Assembly (NCBI RefSeq): GCF_900078365.1
Contig: NZ_LT598653.1
Location: 992,001-1,056,000, forward strand
DNA: 64,000 bases
Reading direction: 5' to 3'
DNA from: an uncultured Sphingopyxis sp.
GTDB taxonomy: Bacteria; Pseudomonadota; Alphaproteobacteria; Sphingomonadales; Sphingomonadaceae
The position numbers and the translations under genes were made by a program. Position 1 is the stretch's first letter, and the number at the start of each line of letters is the position of its first letter. Positions 53,249-61,897 of the stretch are shown here, piece by piece. The notes beneath the pieces were generated by a model. It was not told where the DNA came from. It was given only the letters and a program-made list of their open reading frames with translations, and made no database searches.

Positions 53249-54285
53249 AAAGTCTCGGTAACCTTGTTGAGATGCGGTGGCGAGTCGGGGTCCTGCCCGC
53301 GCGCGAGCGCCAGCGCGCTCGCCATGCGATAGAAGCTCTGGATCATCAGGATCGGCTGGGTGGCCGGATGCGCGACGAGGGCGGGCAGGTCGCCGCCCTC
53401 GGCGTCGGCGAGCAGCACCGTCGCGCCGCGCCCGCGAAACTCGGCCGCGGCGTCGCGCACGCTCGCCGCCGCGCGGTCGCTGCCGCCGAACGCCAGGACG
53501 TGAAACGCATCGCCGACGATCGCCATCGGCCCGTGCCGCACTTCGGCGGCGCTGAAGCTTTCGGCGTGGAGTGCGGAGGTCTCCTTGAACTTGAGCGCGG
53601 CTTCCTGCGCGACGCCGAGCCCGTAACCGCGGCCGAGCACGAACAAATTGGTCGCCCCCCGGAATGCCGCGACCGCGGGCGACCAGTCGAGCGCGAACGC
53701 CTGCTCGAGCTGGCCGGGCAGGGCGGTCAGCGCCGCGTCGAGCGCCTCATCCTCGGCCCATGCCGCGACCAGCGCGGCGATGGCGGCGAGCGAGGCGATA
53801 TAGGATTTGGTCGCCGCGACCGATCGCTCGAGCCCGGCCGAGAGCGGGATCACCACATCGGCAAGCCCCGCGAGCGGCGAACCCCCGGCATTGACGAGCG
53901 CGACGACGAAGGCGCCGGCCTCGCGCTGCTGCTCGACCGCCGCGAGCAGGTCGGGGCTTTTTCCCGACTGCGATATGGCGAGGCACAGGCGATTGCCCGC
54001 GACCGCGGGCGCGTCGTAGAGCGACGCGATCGACAGCGCCGCCGACGCGGTCGGCGTCCCCGTCATCGTCTCGATCAGATATTTGGCATAGGTCGCGGCA
54101 TGGTCCGACGACCCGCGCGCGCAGGTCACGACCGCGGCGGGGGGCGCGGCGCGCAGGCGCTTGCCGATAGCGGCGAAGGCGTCGCGATTCGCCGTCAGCA
54201 TCGCGGCGACGGCCGCTGCGGCCTCGCCGGCTTCCTGCTCCATCAGCGTCGTTCGTCCGTCTGTTGCGGCGTTCGGCATCGTCAT
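53245..54285 (-). CDS. nagB-II: Glucosamine-6-phosphate deaminase, SIS type (NagB-II)
   Basis: 346 residues with two SIS sugar-isomerase domains: TCARGSSDHAATYAKYLIE near 55-75 and LFVLGRGYGLGVAQEAALKFKET near 215-235. AISQSGKSPDLLAAVE binds the sugar phosphate and ESFSAAEVRHGPMAIV is diagnostic of the GlmS-like C-terminal half. There is no glutaminase domain, so it deaminates GlcN-6-P to fructose-6-P instead of making it. ATG 54285 has CGGAG upstream. It is the first gene of the nagB-II-nagA-PTS operon. Confidence 0.9.
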   Translation of the reverse strand: MTMPNAATDGRTTLMEQEAGEAAAAVAAMLTANRDAFAAIGKRLRAAPPAAVVTCARGSSDHAATYAKYLIETMTGTPTASAALSIASLYDAPAVAGNRLCLAISQSGKSPDLLAAVEQQREAGAFVVALVNAGGSPLAGLADVVIPLSAGLERSVAATKSYIASLAAIAALVAAWAEDEALDAALTALPGQLEQAFALDWSPAVAAFRGATNLFVLGRGYGLGVAQEAALKFKETSALHAESFSAAEVRHGPMAIVGDAFHVLAFGGSDRAAASVRDAAAEFRGRGATVLLADAEGGDLPALVAHPATQPILMIQSFYRMASALALARGQDPDSPPHLNKVTETL

Positions 54286-54321
54286 TCGTCTCCGGATCGG
54301 ACGGCGCGGCGCCGGCCGATC

Positions 54322-54355
54322 ATTGGTATTATATAGGTTATATATGTCTCATCAA
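54322..54355 (-). promoter_or_regulatory. Promoter with overlapping operator before nagB-II
   Basis: On the minus strand, TTGATG (54355-54350) and a perfect TATAAT (54333-54328) are 16 bases apart, about 40 bases before the start codon. ATTGGTATTATATAG (plus strand, 54322-54336) covers the -10 box and matches two sites in the nagX/receptor region. This suggests repression by the GntR/UTRA regulator. Confidence 0.65.
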
Positions 54356-54373
54356 GAGGTATGTTCGGGCGGA

Positions 54374-55456
54374 TCAGATTTTGATGATCCAGCCCTTGCG
54401 GCGCAGCCATTCCATCGCGCCCCAGATCAGCAGCATATAAAGCAAGATGGGGATGAGCGACGCGACCGGATCGCCCAGCGTTTCGCGCAGCGCGCGAAAG
54501 GGCAGGAGCAGCGCGTCCCAGGTGACCACGCCCGCCGTCACCTGATGCAGCGTATAGGCCGCGATCGCATTGGCGCCGAACGCCAGCATCGCGGTCGCAG
54601 CAATCCCGGGCGTGCGGTCCGCGCGGTCGAGCCAATGATGCAGCAGCGCGAGCGCAAGAACGGTGATGCCGCTGGTGACGAGCACGAAGCTGCTCGACCA
54701 GATATCTTTCACGATCGGGAAGGCGAGGCTCCAGACGCCGCCGGCGACCAGCATCGCGGCGCCGATCGTCGCGAGCTGGCGCGCCGCGGAGTCCTTCCGG
54801 CCGATCAGCAGCTCGCCGATCGCGACGCCGATCAGGCCTTGGGCGATTGCGGGGAGGGTGCCCAATATCCCCTCGGGATCATAGCCTTCGGGCCCCTTCA
54901 CATAGAGATGGTTGCCGAGCAGCAGCCGGTCGAGCGAGGCGACGAAATTATGCCCGCGCACCCATATGTCGGTCGCCAGCCCGTCGAGCGACGGCAGCAG
55001 CGCAAGCGGCCAGTAGAGCGCGAGGATCGCCGCGGCGATGATCAGCCGCGCGCGCGGGCCCGACAGCAGGAACAGAATCGCGCACGCGCAATAGACCAAC
55101 CCGATTCGCTGGAGCACGCCGAACAGCCGCCAGTCGCCCGAGGCGAAGCTGGCGAACCAGTAAAGATTGCTGAGGATGAAACCCAGCAGCAGCAGGCGGC
55201 CGGTGCGGCCGAAAATATGCCCGCGCTGCGCCCAATCGAATTTCGCATCGCGCATCGAAAAGGGGATGGCGATGCCCACCATCGTCAGAAAGCCCGGAAA
55301 AACGAGGTCGGCGAGGGTGAGCCCGTCCCAGCTGACGTGCAGCAGCATCGGCGCGACTTCGGCCTCGGCGCCATATTTCATCGCCGCGGCCGAATTCACC
55401 AATATCATTCCCGCGACGGTGAGCCCCCGCAACACGTCGAGTGAAATCAATCGCAT
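54374..55456 (-). CDS. nagX: NagX-like transmembrane acyltransferase (HGSNAT/DUF5009)
   Basis: 360 residues from ATG 55456 (GGGGAGGAAAA upstream). MRLISLDVLRGLTVAGMILV with the D-V-x-R-G motif and FPGFLTMVGIAIPFSMRDA are characteristic of the heparan-alpha-glucosaminide N-acetyltransferase-like family. About ten hydrophobic segments are seen. In other proteobacterial GlcNAc loci a protein of this type (NagX) accompanies the receptor and is thought to help move or process GlcNAc in the inner membrane. Its exact role is not settled. It precedes nagB-II on the same strand and diverges from the receptor. Confidence 0.85.
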   Translation of the reverse strand: MRLISLDVLRGLTVAGMILVNSAAAMKYGAEAEVAPMLLHVSWDGLTLADLVFPGFLTMVGIAIPFSMRDAKFDWAQRGHIFGRTGRLLLLGFILSNLYWFASFASGDWRLFGVLQRIGLVYCACAILFLLSGPRARLIIAAAILALYWPLALLPSLDGLATDIWVRGHNFVASLDRLLLGNHLYVKGPEGYDPEGILGTLPAIAQGLIGVAIGELLIGRKDSAARQLATIGAAMLVAGGVWSLAFPIVKDIWSSSFVLVTSGITVLALALLHHWLDRADRTPGIAATAMLAFGANAIAAYTLHQVTAGVVTWDALLLPFRALRETLGDPVASLIPILLYMLLIWGAMEWLRRKGWIIKI

Positions 55457-55547
55457 GGCTTTTCCTCCCCGGTCGCCAGCGCCCCTTCGGGCGGCATCCT
55501 GGCGCTGCCATAAATTTGCAATGGACAGCGCGTCGGATTTGTAGTCT

Positions 55548-55585
55548 ATTGGTAATAGTCCAAGGACGCAATTGGTCTTATAGAG
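55548..55585. promoter_or_regulatory. Operator pair in nagX / receptor divergent region
   Basis: ATTGGTAATAG at 55548-55558 and ATTGGTCTTATAGAG at 55571-55585 resemble the site before nagB-II (54322-54336). They lie between divergent starts at 55456 and 55631. ATTGGT with a TATAG-like partner is close to the half-site style of NagR/DasR-class UTRA regulators. Confidence 0.55.
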
Positions 55586-55630
55586 ATTGTGGGAAGGCAA
55601 TCTGGGCCGCATTGGATGGGGGAAATTAAA

Positions 55631-58600
55631 ATGATCAAGGGGCCTGCCAAGACATACCGGATTCGCCACAGTCTGCTCCAGGGGATCTGCGGCGCAGCAC
55701 TGGCGAGCGCGATGATCCTTCCCGCCGCGGCGCAGGAAAGCACCGCGCCGCTATCCGCGGACGACGAAAATCCGAACGACATCGTCGTCACCGGCATCCG
55801 CGCCAATCTCGAATCGGCCCAGAATCGCAAGCGCAACGCCGATACGGTCGTCGATTCGATCACTGCGGAGGATATCGGCTCCTTCCCCGACAAATCGGTC
55901 GCCGAGGCGCTGCAGCGCGTTCCCGGCATCACCGTCGTCCGCTTCGCGGGCACCGACGACACTTCGCACTTCTCGGCCGAACCCTCGGGCGTCATCGTCC
56001 GCGGCCTCAGCCAGGTCCGCTCCGAATTCAACGGCCGCGACACCTTCAGCGCGAACAGTTCGCGCGGCCTGTCGTGGCAGGACATCTCGCCCGAGCTTCT
56101 CGGCGGCATCGACACCTACAAGAACCAGACCGCCGACATGATCGAGGGCGGGATCGCGGGCACGGTCAATCTGCGCACGCGCGTGCCCTTCGATCAGGAC
56201 GGCCGCCTGATCTCGATCTCGATCAAGAACACCTATGGCGACATCGCCGAGAAATCGACGCCCGAAATCTCGGGCATCGTCTCCGACCGCTGGCAGACCG
56301 GGATCGGCGAGATCGGCCTGATGCTCAGCGGCGCCTATTCGCATGCGGTGACCGCGAGCCAGGGCATCCAGTTCGACCGCATGGCGATTTTCGACGGCGT
56401 GTTCGGGCCGGGGAAGCAATATATCCCCAGCGGCATCTACATGCGCGACAATGAATATGACCGCAAACGCTATGGCGTCTCGGCGGCGTTCCAGTGGCGC
56501 TCGAACGACGGCGGCATGGAACTGACCGGCCAGTATCTGCGCTCGCAATATAACAACAGCTGGCGCGAACATGCGATCTATTCGAGCGCGTTCAGCATCT
56601 ACGGACAGCCGAGCGACTATCAGGTCACCGATCCGACGCTGGTCAATCCGCTGCGGGGTACCGCGCCCTTCGCCTTCGACGACGACGGCAATTTCCTCAG
56701 CGGCTGGTGGTCGGCGCCGCGCCCCTATGTCGGCGAAGGCGACGCCAATCTCGGGCTCGGCGTCAACGAGGATGGCGAGGCGTTTTTCAATCGCTGCTAT
56801 TCATGGGAAGTGGACGGGAACGGCGTTCCGTTCTGCGACAACCCGCAGCGCGCGCCGCAACTCGACACCGCGGCCAACGCGCTCCGGAACAAGCAGATCA
56901 CGCAGGATTTCGGTCTGAACTTCCGCTGGGACGTTTCCGACCGGCTGCGCGTCACGCTGGACGGCCAATATGTCGACGCGAGCGTCAGCAACTATAATGC
57001 TTCGGTCACTGCGCGCAGCTATGCCAACACCTATGTCGATCTGACCGGCAAATATCCGCGGCTGGAAATCCTGCCGGGCGAGGCCGACAACATCAACCTG
57101 TCGGACGGCGGGCTCAACAACCCGAACAATTATCATTATTACGCGATCACCGACCACACCGAGGACAGCGACGGACAGGAAATCGCCTTCCGCGCCGACG
57201 TCGAATATGATGTCGATTCGGGCTGGCTCGATGCGATCAAGGTCGGCGCGCGCTACGCCGATCGCGATCAGACGGTGCGCTGGGGCGCTTATAACTGGGC
57301 GAATATCTCGAACAACTGGACCTATACGCAGGCGCCCTATTTCAACATCGACAGCCCGGTCTACGCGCCGGGTACCAACGAACTGCACACCTTCGGCGGC
57401 GATTTCTTCGCCGGCAACCAGCTCAATCACAACAGCTTCGCTTTCTTCAACATGGACATGCTGTCGAACCGCGAACAGCTGGCGGCGGCGCTCGGGCGTC
57501 CGTCGATCGGCGTCGGCGACTATTATCCGGTCTGTTCGGGCGCGGGCTATCGCGGTGCCGAAACGATCGAAAAATCCTTCGGCTGCTATTTCCCGAGCGA
57601 GGTCCATCGCGTCAGCGAACGCACGGTGTCGGCCTATGCGATGGCGAAGTTCGGCGGCGACAGCCTCGCGATCGGCGGCGTGCCGATCTCGGGCAATGTC
57701 GGCGTCCGCCTGATCTGGACGCGCGACGACACGCAGGGGGCGACCACTTTCGCGACGCCCTTCACACCCGCCCAGCTGGCTTGCGATCGCGGGGTCGTCG
57801 ATGACCGGCCCACGGCGACCGCGGGCTGCGTCGTGACCGCGGACGAGATCGCGTTCAACAATGGCGCGACCGTGGCCGATACGACCAAGGTCAATCATTT
57901 CCACGCGCTGCCCAGCTTCAACGTGAAGTTCGACCTCACCGACAGGCTGGTATCGCGCTTCGCCTATTCGCGCGCGATGTCGCGTCCCGATTTCGGCCTG
58001 CTGCGCAACTTCCTGACCGTCAATCGCCTGTCGCCCAACCTCAACGACTTCTCCGACACCAATATTACGCGCGACGCCGACGGCAATGCGATCGCTTACG
58101 ACTGGCAATATACCGGCCAGTCGGGCAATCCGGGCCTGAAGCCGATGACGGCCGACCAGTTCGACTTGACGCTCGAATATTATTTCGGCCGGTCGAGTTC
58201 GTTCACCGCCACGGGTTTCTACAAGAAATTCAACGAATATATTCAGGCGGGCCAGTTCAACCTCTCGATCACCAATAACGGCGTGACCGAGGATGTCCGC
58301 ATCAACCGGCCGGTCAACGGCGACGGTGCGAAAATCTACGGCGCGGAATTTGCCTTCCAGACCTTTTTCGACTTCCTGCCGGCGCCGTTCGACGGCTTCG
58401 GAGTCCAGGCCAACTATACCTATGTGAAGAACAGCGGGATCGAGACGGTCAATCTGACCAACGAGACCGCGGGCGGGACCGCCGGCGGCGGCATCACCTT
58501 CGAAGACAGCACGGTAAAGCCCGATGCGCTAGAAGGCATTTCGAAGCACAGCTACAACCTCGTCGGCATGTATGAGAAAGGCCCGGTGTCGGCGCGCGTC

Positions 58601-58864
58601 GCCTACAACTGGCGTTCTAAATATCTGGTGACCGCGATCGACTGCTGCGTCGGCTTCCCGATCTGGCAAAAGAGCACGGGCTATCTCGACGCGTCGCTTC
58701 GCCTGCGCGCGACGGCGAATATCGAGTTCGTGCTGGAGGGCACCAACCTGCTCGGCACCGACACCGTGCTGATGCAGCAGGTCGACGGCGACGGAACGCT
58801 CAAGCCGAACGCCTGGTTCAAGAACGACCGGCGCTACCAGCTCGGCGTGCGGCTCACTTTCTAA
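55631..58864 (+). CDS. TonB-dependent receptor, probable chitooligosaccharide/GlcNAc (NagP-like)
   Basis: 1077 residues from ATG 55631 (GGGGGAA at 55618-55624). Signal peptide ends near LPAAAQ. TonB-box-like NDIVVTGIRANLE, plug blocks AEDIGSFPDKSVAEALQRVP, IVRGLSQVRSEFNGRD, IEGGIAGTVNLRTRVPFD, and a barrel ending in QLGVRLTF with terminal Phe. Position in the GlcNAc locus with shared operators suggests uptake of GlcNAc or chitin oligomers. A GGGCGCC hairpin and the halogenase-like genes follow. Confidence 0.92.
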   Translation: MIKGPAKTYRIRHSLLQGICGAALASAMILPAAAQESTAPLSADDENPNDIVVTGIRANLESAQNRKRNADTVVDSITAEDIGSFPDKSVAEALQRVPGITVVRFAGTDDTSHFSAEPSGVIVRGLSQVRSEFNGRDTFSANSSRGLSWQDISPELLGGIDTYKNQTADMIEGGIAGTVNLRTRVPFDQDGRLISISIKNTYGDIAEKSTPEISGIVSDRWQTGIGEIGLMLSGAYSHAVTASQGIQFDRMAIFDGVFGPGKQYIPSGIYMRDNEYDRKRYGVSAAFQWRSNDGGMELTGQYLRSQYNNSWREHAIYSSAFSIYGQPSDYQVTDPTLVNPLRGTAPFAFDDDGNFLSGWWSAPRPYVGEGDANLGLGVNEDGEAFFNRCYSWEVDGNGVPFCDNPQRAPQLDTAANALRNKQITQDFGLNFRWDVSDRLRVTLDGQYVDASVSNYNASVTARSYANTYVDLTGKYPRLEILPGEADNINLSDGGLNNPNNYHYYAITDHTEDSDGQEIAFRADVEYDVDSGWLDAIKVGARYADRDQTVRWGAYNWANISNNWTYTQAPYFNIDSPVYAPGTNELHTFGGDFFAGNQLNHNSFAFFNMDMLSNREQLAAALGRPSIGVGDYYPVCSGAGYRGAETIEKSFGCYFPSEVHRVSERTVSAYAMAKFGGDSLAIGGVPISGNVGVRLIWTRDDTQGATTFATPFTPAQLACDRGVVDDRPTATAGCVVTADEIAFNNGATVADTTKVNHFHALPSFNVKFDLTDRLVSRFAYSRAMSRPDFGLLRNFLTVNRLSPNLNDFSDTNITRDADGNAIAYDWQYTGQSGNPGLKPMTADQFDLTLEYYFGRSSSFTATGFYKKFNEYIQAGQFNLSITNNGVTEDVRINRPVNGDGAKIYGAEFAFQTFFDFLPAPFDGFGVQANYTYVKNSGIETVNLTNETAGGTAGGGITFEDSTVKPDALEGISKHSYNLVGMYEKGPVSARVAYNWRSKYLVTAIDCCVGFPIWQKSTGYLDASLRLRATANIEFVLEGTNLLGTDTVLMQQVDGDGTLKPNAWFKNDRRYQLGVRLTF

Positions 58865-58874
58865 AAGGGGGAAG

Positions 58875-58902
58875 GGGCGCCGGTTCATTCGGGCTGGCGC
58901 CC
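58875..58902 (+). terminator. Hairpin between receptor and halogenase genes
   Basis: GGGCGCC (58875-58881) pairs with GGCGCCC (58896-58902), followed by ACTTTCTT. It lies 11 bases after the receptor stop and before a same-strand gene, so it could lower expression of the halogenase genes relative to the receptor. Confidence 0.5.
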
Positions 58903-58931
58903 ACTTTCTTCCGCGTTAAGCTGGACCCGCG

Positions 58932-60437
58932 ATGGGGGATAAATTCGAAATCGTGATCGTCGGCGGCGGGACCGCGGGCTGGATGTGCGCCGCCGCCTGC
59001 GCCGTCAAGCTCGACCCCGCGCGCTTTCGCGTCCGCCTCGTCGAATCCGAGGAGATCGGTACCGTCGGCGTCGGCGAGGCGACACTGCCGCAGATGAAGG
59101 ATTTCAACGACTTCCTCGGGCTCGACGAAGCCGAGTTCATGAAGGCGACGCAAGCCAGCTTCAAACTCGGGATCGAATTCGTCAATTGGGGCCGCGCGGG
59201 CGACCGCTACGTCCACCCCTTCGGCACCTTCGGCCGTCCGATCGGCGAGGCCGATTTCTTCAGCTACTGGATCCGCGCCCGCCGCGCCGGGACCGCCGCC
59301 CCGCTCTCCGACTATTGCTTCCCGATCGTCACCGCGCTGCAAAACCGCTTCATGCTGCCCAATGGCGATGCGAATGATGTGCGGAACGCCTTCGCCTACG
59401 CCTATCAATTCGACGCCTTTCTTTATGCCCGATACCTTCGGCAATGGGCCGAGGCGCGCGGGATCGAGCGCGTCGAAGGCCGCATCGTCGAGGTCGAGCA
59501 GGATGGCGGGACCGGCGACATCGCCGCGGTCAAGCTGGCGTCGGGCGCGCGCATCGCCGGCGACCTGTTCGTCGACTGTTCGGGCTTTCGCGGGCTGCTG
59601 ATGGCGCAGACGCTGGGGGTGGGGATCGAGGACTGGTCGTACTGGCTGCCGTGCGACAGCGCGGCGGCGGTGCCGTCGGCGCGCTCGGCGGACTTTCATC
59701 CCTATACGCGTTCGACGCGGCGCACCGCGGGCTGGCAGTGGCGCATCCCGCTCCAGCACCGCACCGGCAACGGCTATGTCTATTCGAGCGCCGACATTTC
59801 GGACGACGAGGCGGCGGCGACCCTGCTCGCCAATCTCGACGGCGAGGCGATGGCCGAACCGCGCGTGCTGCGCTTCAAGGCGTGCAAGCGCGAAAAGGCC
59901 TGGGCGCATAATTGCATCGCCATGGGGCTCGCGAGCGGGTTTCTCGAGCCGCTCGAATCGACGAGCATCTATCTCGTCCAGATGGCGATCATGCACATGC
60001 TGACGCTGCTGCCGTCGGGGCCCGGGATCGACCCGGCGCTTCCGTGCGAACTCAACCGCGTGATGGACGTCGAATATGACCGCATCCGCGATTTCCTGAT
60101 CCTCCATTACGTCGCGAACGAGCCCGACGCGCCGCTCTGGGAGCGCGTGACGACGATGGCCGTGCCCGATACGCTCGCCGACAAGATCGACCGCTTTCGC
60201 CATCGCGGCCATGTCCAGGCCTATCGCGACGGCCTCTTCGGCCCGCCGAGCTGGCAGGCGGTGTTCGTCGGGCAGGGGATCGAGCCGCTCGCCGCCGACC
60301 GCCTCGCCGACGCGCTGCCCGCCGCGACCGTCGAGGAGCGGCTCGCGAACCTCGCCGCGATGATCGCCGACGCCGCGGCGGCCGTGCCCTCGCATGCCGA
60401 TTTCATCGCGCGCTATTGCCCGGCGCCCGCGCCGTGA
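58932..60437 (+). CDS. Flavin-dependent tryptophan-halogenase-family protein, 1
   Basis: 501 residues. FAD motif IVIVGGGTAGWMCA at 8-21, GTVGVGEATLPQM near 43-55, lysine K78 in ASFKLGIEFVNWG at the position of the catalytic Lys of PrnA/RebH-type halogenases, the WxWxIP motif GWQWRIPLQHR, and FLEPLESTSI with the Glu-Ser near the active site. The known family reaction is halogenation of tryptophan by enzyme-bound HOCl. In receptor/glycan loci of sphingomonads and Caulobacter the physiological role is unknown. It ends with a GTGA overlap to the next gene. Confidence 0.85.
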   Translation: MGDKFEIVIVGGGTAGWMCAAACAVKLDPARFRVRLVESEEIGTVGVGEATLPQMKDFNDFLGLDEAEFMKATQASFKLGIEFVNWGRAGDRYVHPFGTFGRPIGEADFFSYWIRARRAGTAAPLSDYCFPIVTALQNRFMLPNGDANDVRNAFAYAYQFDAFLYARYLRQWAEARGIERVEGRIVEVEQDGGTGDIAAVKLASGARIAGDLFVDCSGFRGLLMAQTLGVGIEDWSYWLPCDSAAAVPSARSADFHPYTRSTRRTAGWQWRIPLQHRTGNGYVYSSADISDDEAAATLLANLDGEAMAEPRVLRFKACKREKAWAHNCIAMGLASGFLEPLESTSIYLVQMAIMHMLTLLPSGPGIDPALPCELNRVMDVEYDRIRDFLILHYVANEPDAPLWERVTTMAVPDTLADKIDRFRHRGHVQAYRDGLFGPPSWQAVFVGQGIEPLAADRLADALPAATVEERLANLAAMIADAAAAVPSHADFIARYCPAPAP

Positions 60438-61897
60438 CGCATTCGGTGCAGCGGGTGGTCGTCTTTGGCGGCGGGGTTGCGGCGGCGATGGCGGCGCTCG
60501 CGGTCAGCCGCGCCTATGCGCGGCTCGGCACCGACATCGTCTGGGTCGACACCGGCGAAGCGCCCGCGCCGCACGCCGCGCTCGTCGCGCCGCCCGACCT
60601 CGCGACCTTCCACCGCCTGCTCGGCATCGACGAAGCCGCGCTGGCCCGCCACGCCGCCGCGACGGTCAACATGGGCCAGCAATTCGCCGGCTGGTCGGGC
60701 GGCGACGATGCTTTCCTTCACGCCTATGGCGACGCGGGCAGCGCCTTCGCCTCGCTCCCCTTCGTCCAGCACTGGACGCGCGCGCGCGCCGCGGGGCTGC
60801 GCGTCGCGCTCGAGGATTTCTGCCTCGCCGCCGCCGCCGCCAAGCAGGGCCGCACCGGCGCGCCGCGTGAGACGGCGACGCGGCAGGCGGTCAAGGCGGG
60901 CTGGCACCTCGACGCCGCCGGCTATGCGAAACTGCTGCGCGCCGCGTGCGAGCAGGCCGATATCCGCATCGTGCCCGGCGCGGGCGCCGTTCCGCACAAG
61001 GGCGGATCGCGCCTCGACCGCATCGACCTCGCGGACGGCGAGCAACTCGGCGCCGACCTGTTCATCGACACCGACGGCGCGCTGGTCGCCGCGCTCGACG
61101 GCGGCGCGGAAGCGCGCCCCGGCTTCTGCGACCGCATCATCCGCGCTTCGGCGCCCGCCTTCGATCCGCTGCCGCTCTACAGCCGCGTCGCCGCGCACCC
61201 GGCCGGGTGGCTGACGTTGATCCCGCTCGCGAACCGCACCGCGATCGAGTTCGCCTATGACAGCGCATCATTGTCCGACGCCGGCGCTCCCGCCGCCCTC
61301 GCGGCGGCGCTGGGGCGCCCCGCCGACGCCGCGCCGCCCGCCGCGCTCGGGGCGGCCGCGCGACCGCGCCCGTGGATCGGCAATGTCGTCGCGGTCGGCC
61401 CGGGGGCAGGCGATGCCCCGCCGCTCGACGGCGCCGAACTGCTCCTGCTCCAGCTTGGCATCGCGCAGCTCGTGCTGCTCTGGCCGATCGACCGCGCCGA
61501 GATGCCCGAGGCCGCTATCTATAACGAGGAACTTGCGGGCACCCGCGCGCGCGTCGCCGACTTCACCGCGCAGCATTTCCGCCTCAACGCGCGCATCGGC
61601 GAACCCTATTGGGACGCCGCGCGCGCCGCGCCGGTCTCGGTCGAACTCGCGGCCAAGATCGACCTGTTCGCCGCGCGCGGCATGTTCGCGCATTATAATC
61701 ACGAGGCGCATGTCGAGGACAGCTGGGCGCTCGTCATGGCGGGGCACGGCGTGACCCCGCGCAGCTTCGATCCGCAGGCACTCTTGACCGAAGATCAGGC
61801 GCTGATGGCCGAATTTCAGCGCCAGCTCCGCGCCGTCGCGAGCGACGTCCATGCGATGGAAAGCCACGCCGACGCACTACGGCGGATGCGCGAATGA
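60434..61897 (+). CDS. Degenerate tryptophan-halogenase-family protein, 2
   Basis: 487 residues from GTG 60434, coupled to the previous gene. The FAD-like VVVFGGGVAAAMAALAV is retained but altered. At the catalytic lysine position N79 is found (ATVNMGQQF), WxWxIP is reduced to GWLTLIP, and the E-S pair of EPLEST is replaced by PPLDGAE. Residue spacing is otherwise like the flanking genes. It probably cannot halogenate and may act as a structural or binding partner of the intact paralogues. It overlaps the third gene by ATGA. Confidence 0.75.
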   Translation: MTHSVQRVVVFGGGVAAAMAALAVSRAYARLGTDIVWVDTGEAPAPHAALVAPPDLATFHRLLGIDEAALARHAAATVNMGQQFAGWSGGDDAFLHAYGDAGSAFASLPFVQHWTRARAAGLRVALEDFCLAAAAAKQGRTGAPRETATRQAVKAGWHLDAAGYAKLLRAACEQADIRIVPGAGAVPHKGGSRLDRIDLADGEQLGADLFIDTDGALVAALDGGAEARPGFCDRIIRASAPAFDPLPLYSRVAAHPAGWLTLIPLANRTAIEFAYDSASLSDAGAPAALAAALGRPADAAPPAALGAAARPRPWIGNVVAVGPGAGDAPPLDGAELLLLQLGIAQLVLLWPIDRAEMPEAAIYNEELAGTRARVADFTAQHFRLNARIGEPYWDAARAAPVSVELAAKIDLFAARGMFAHYNHEAHVEDSWALVMAGHGVTPRSFDPQALLTEDQALMAEFQRQLRAVASDVHAMESHADALRRMRE

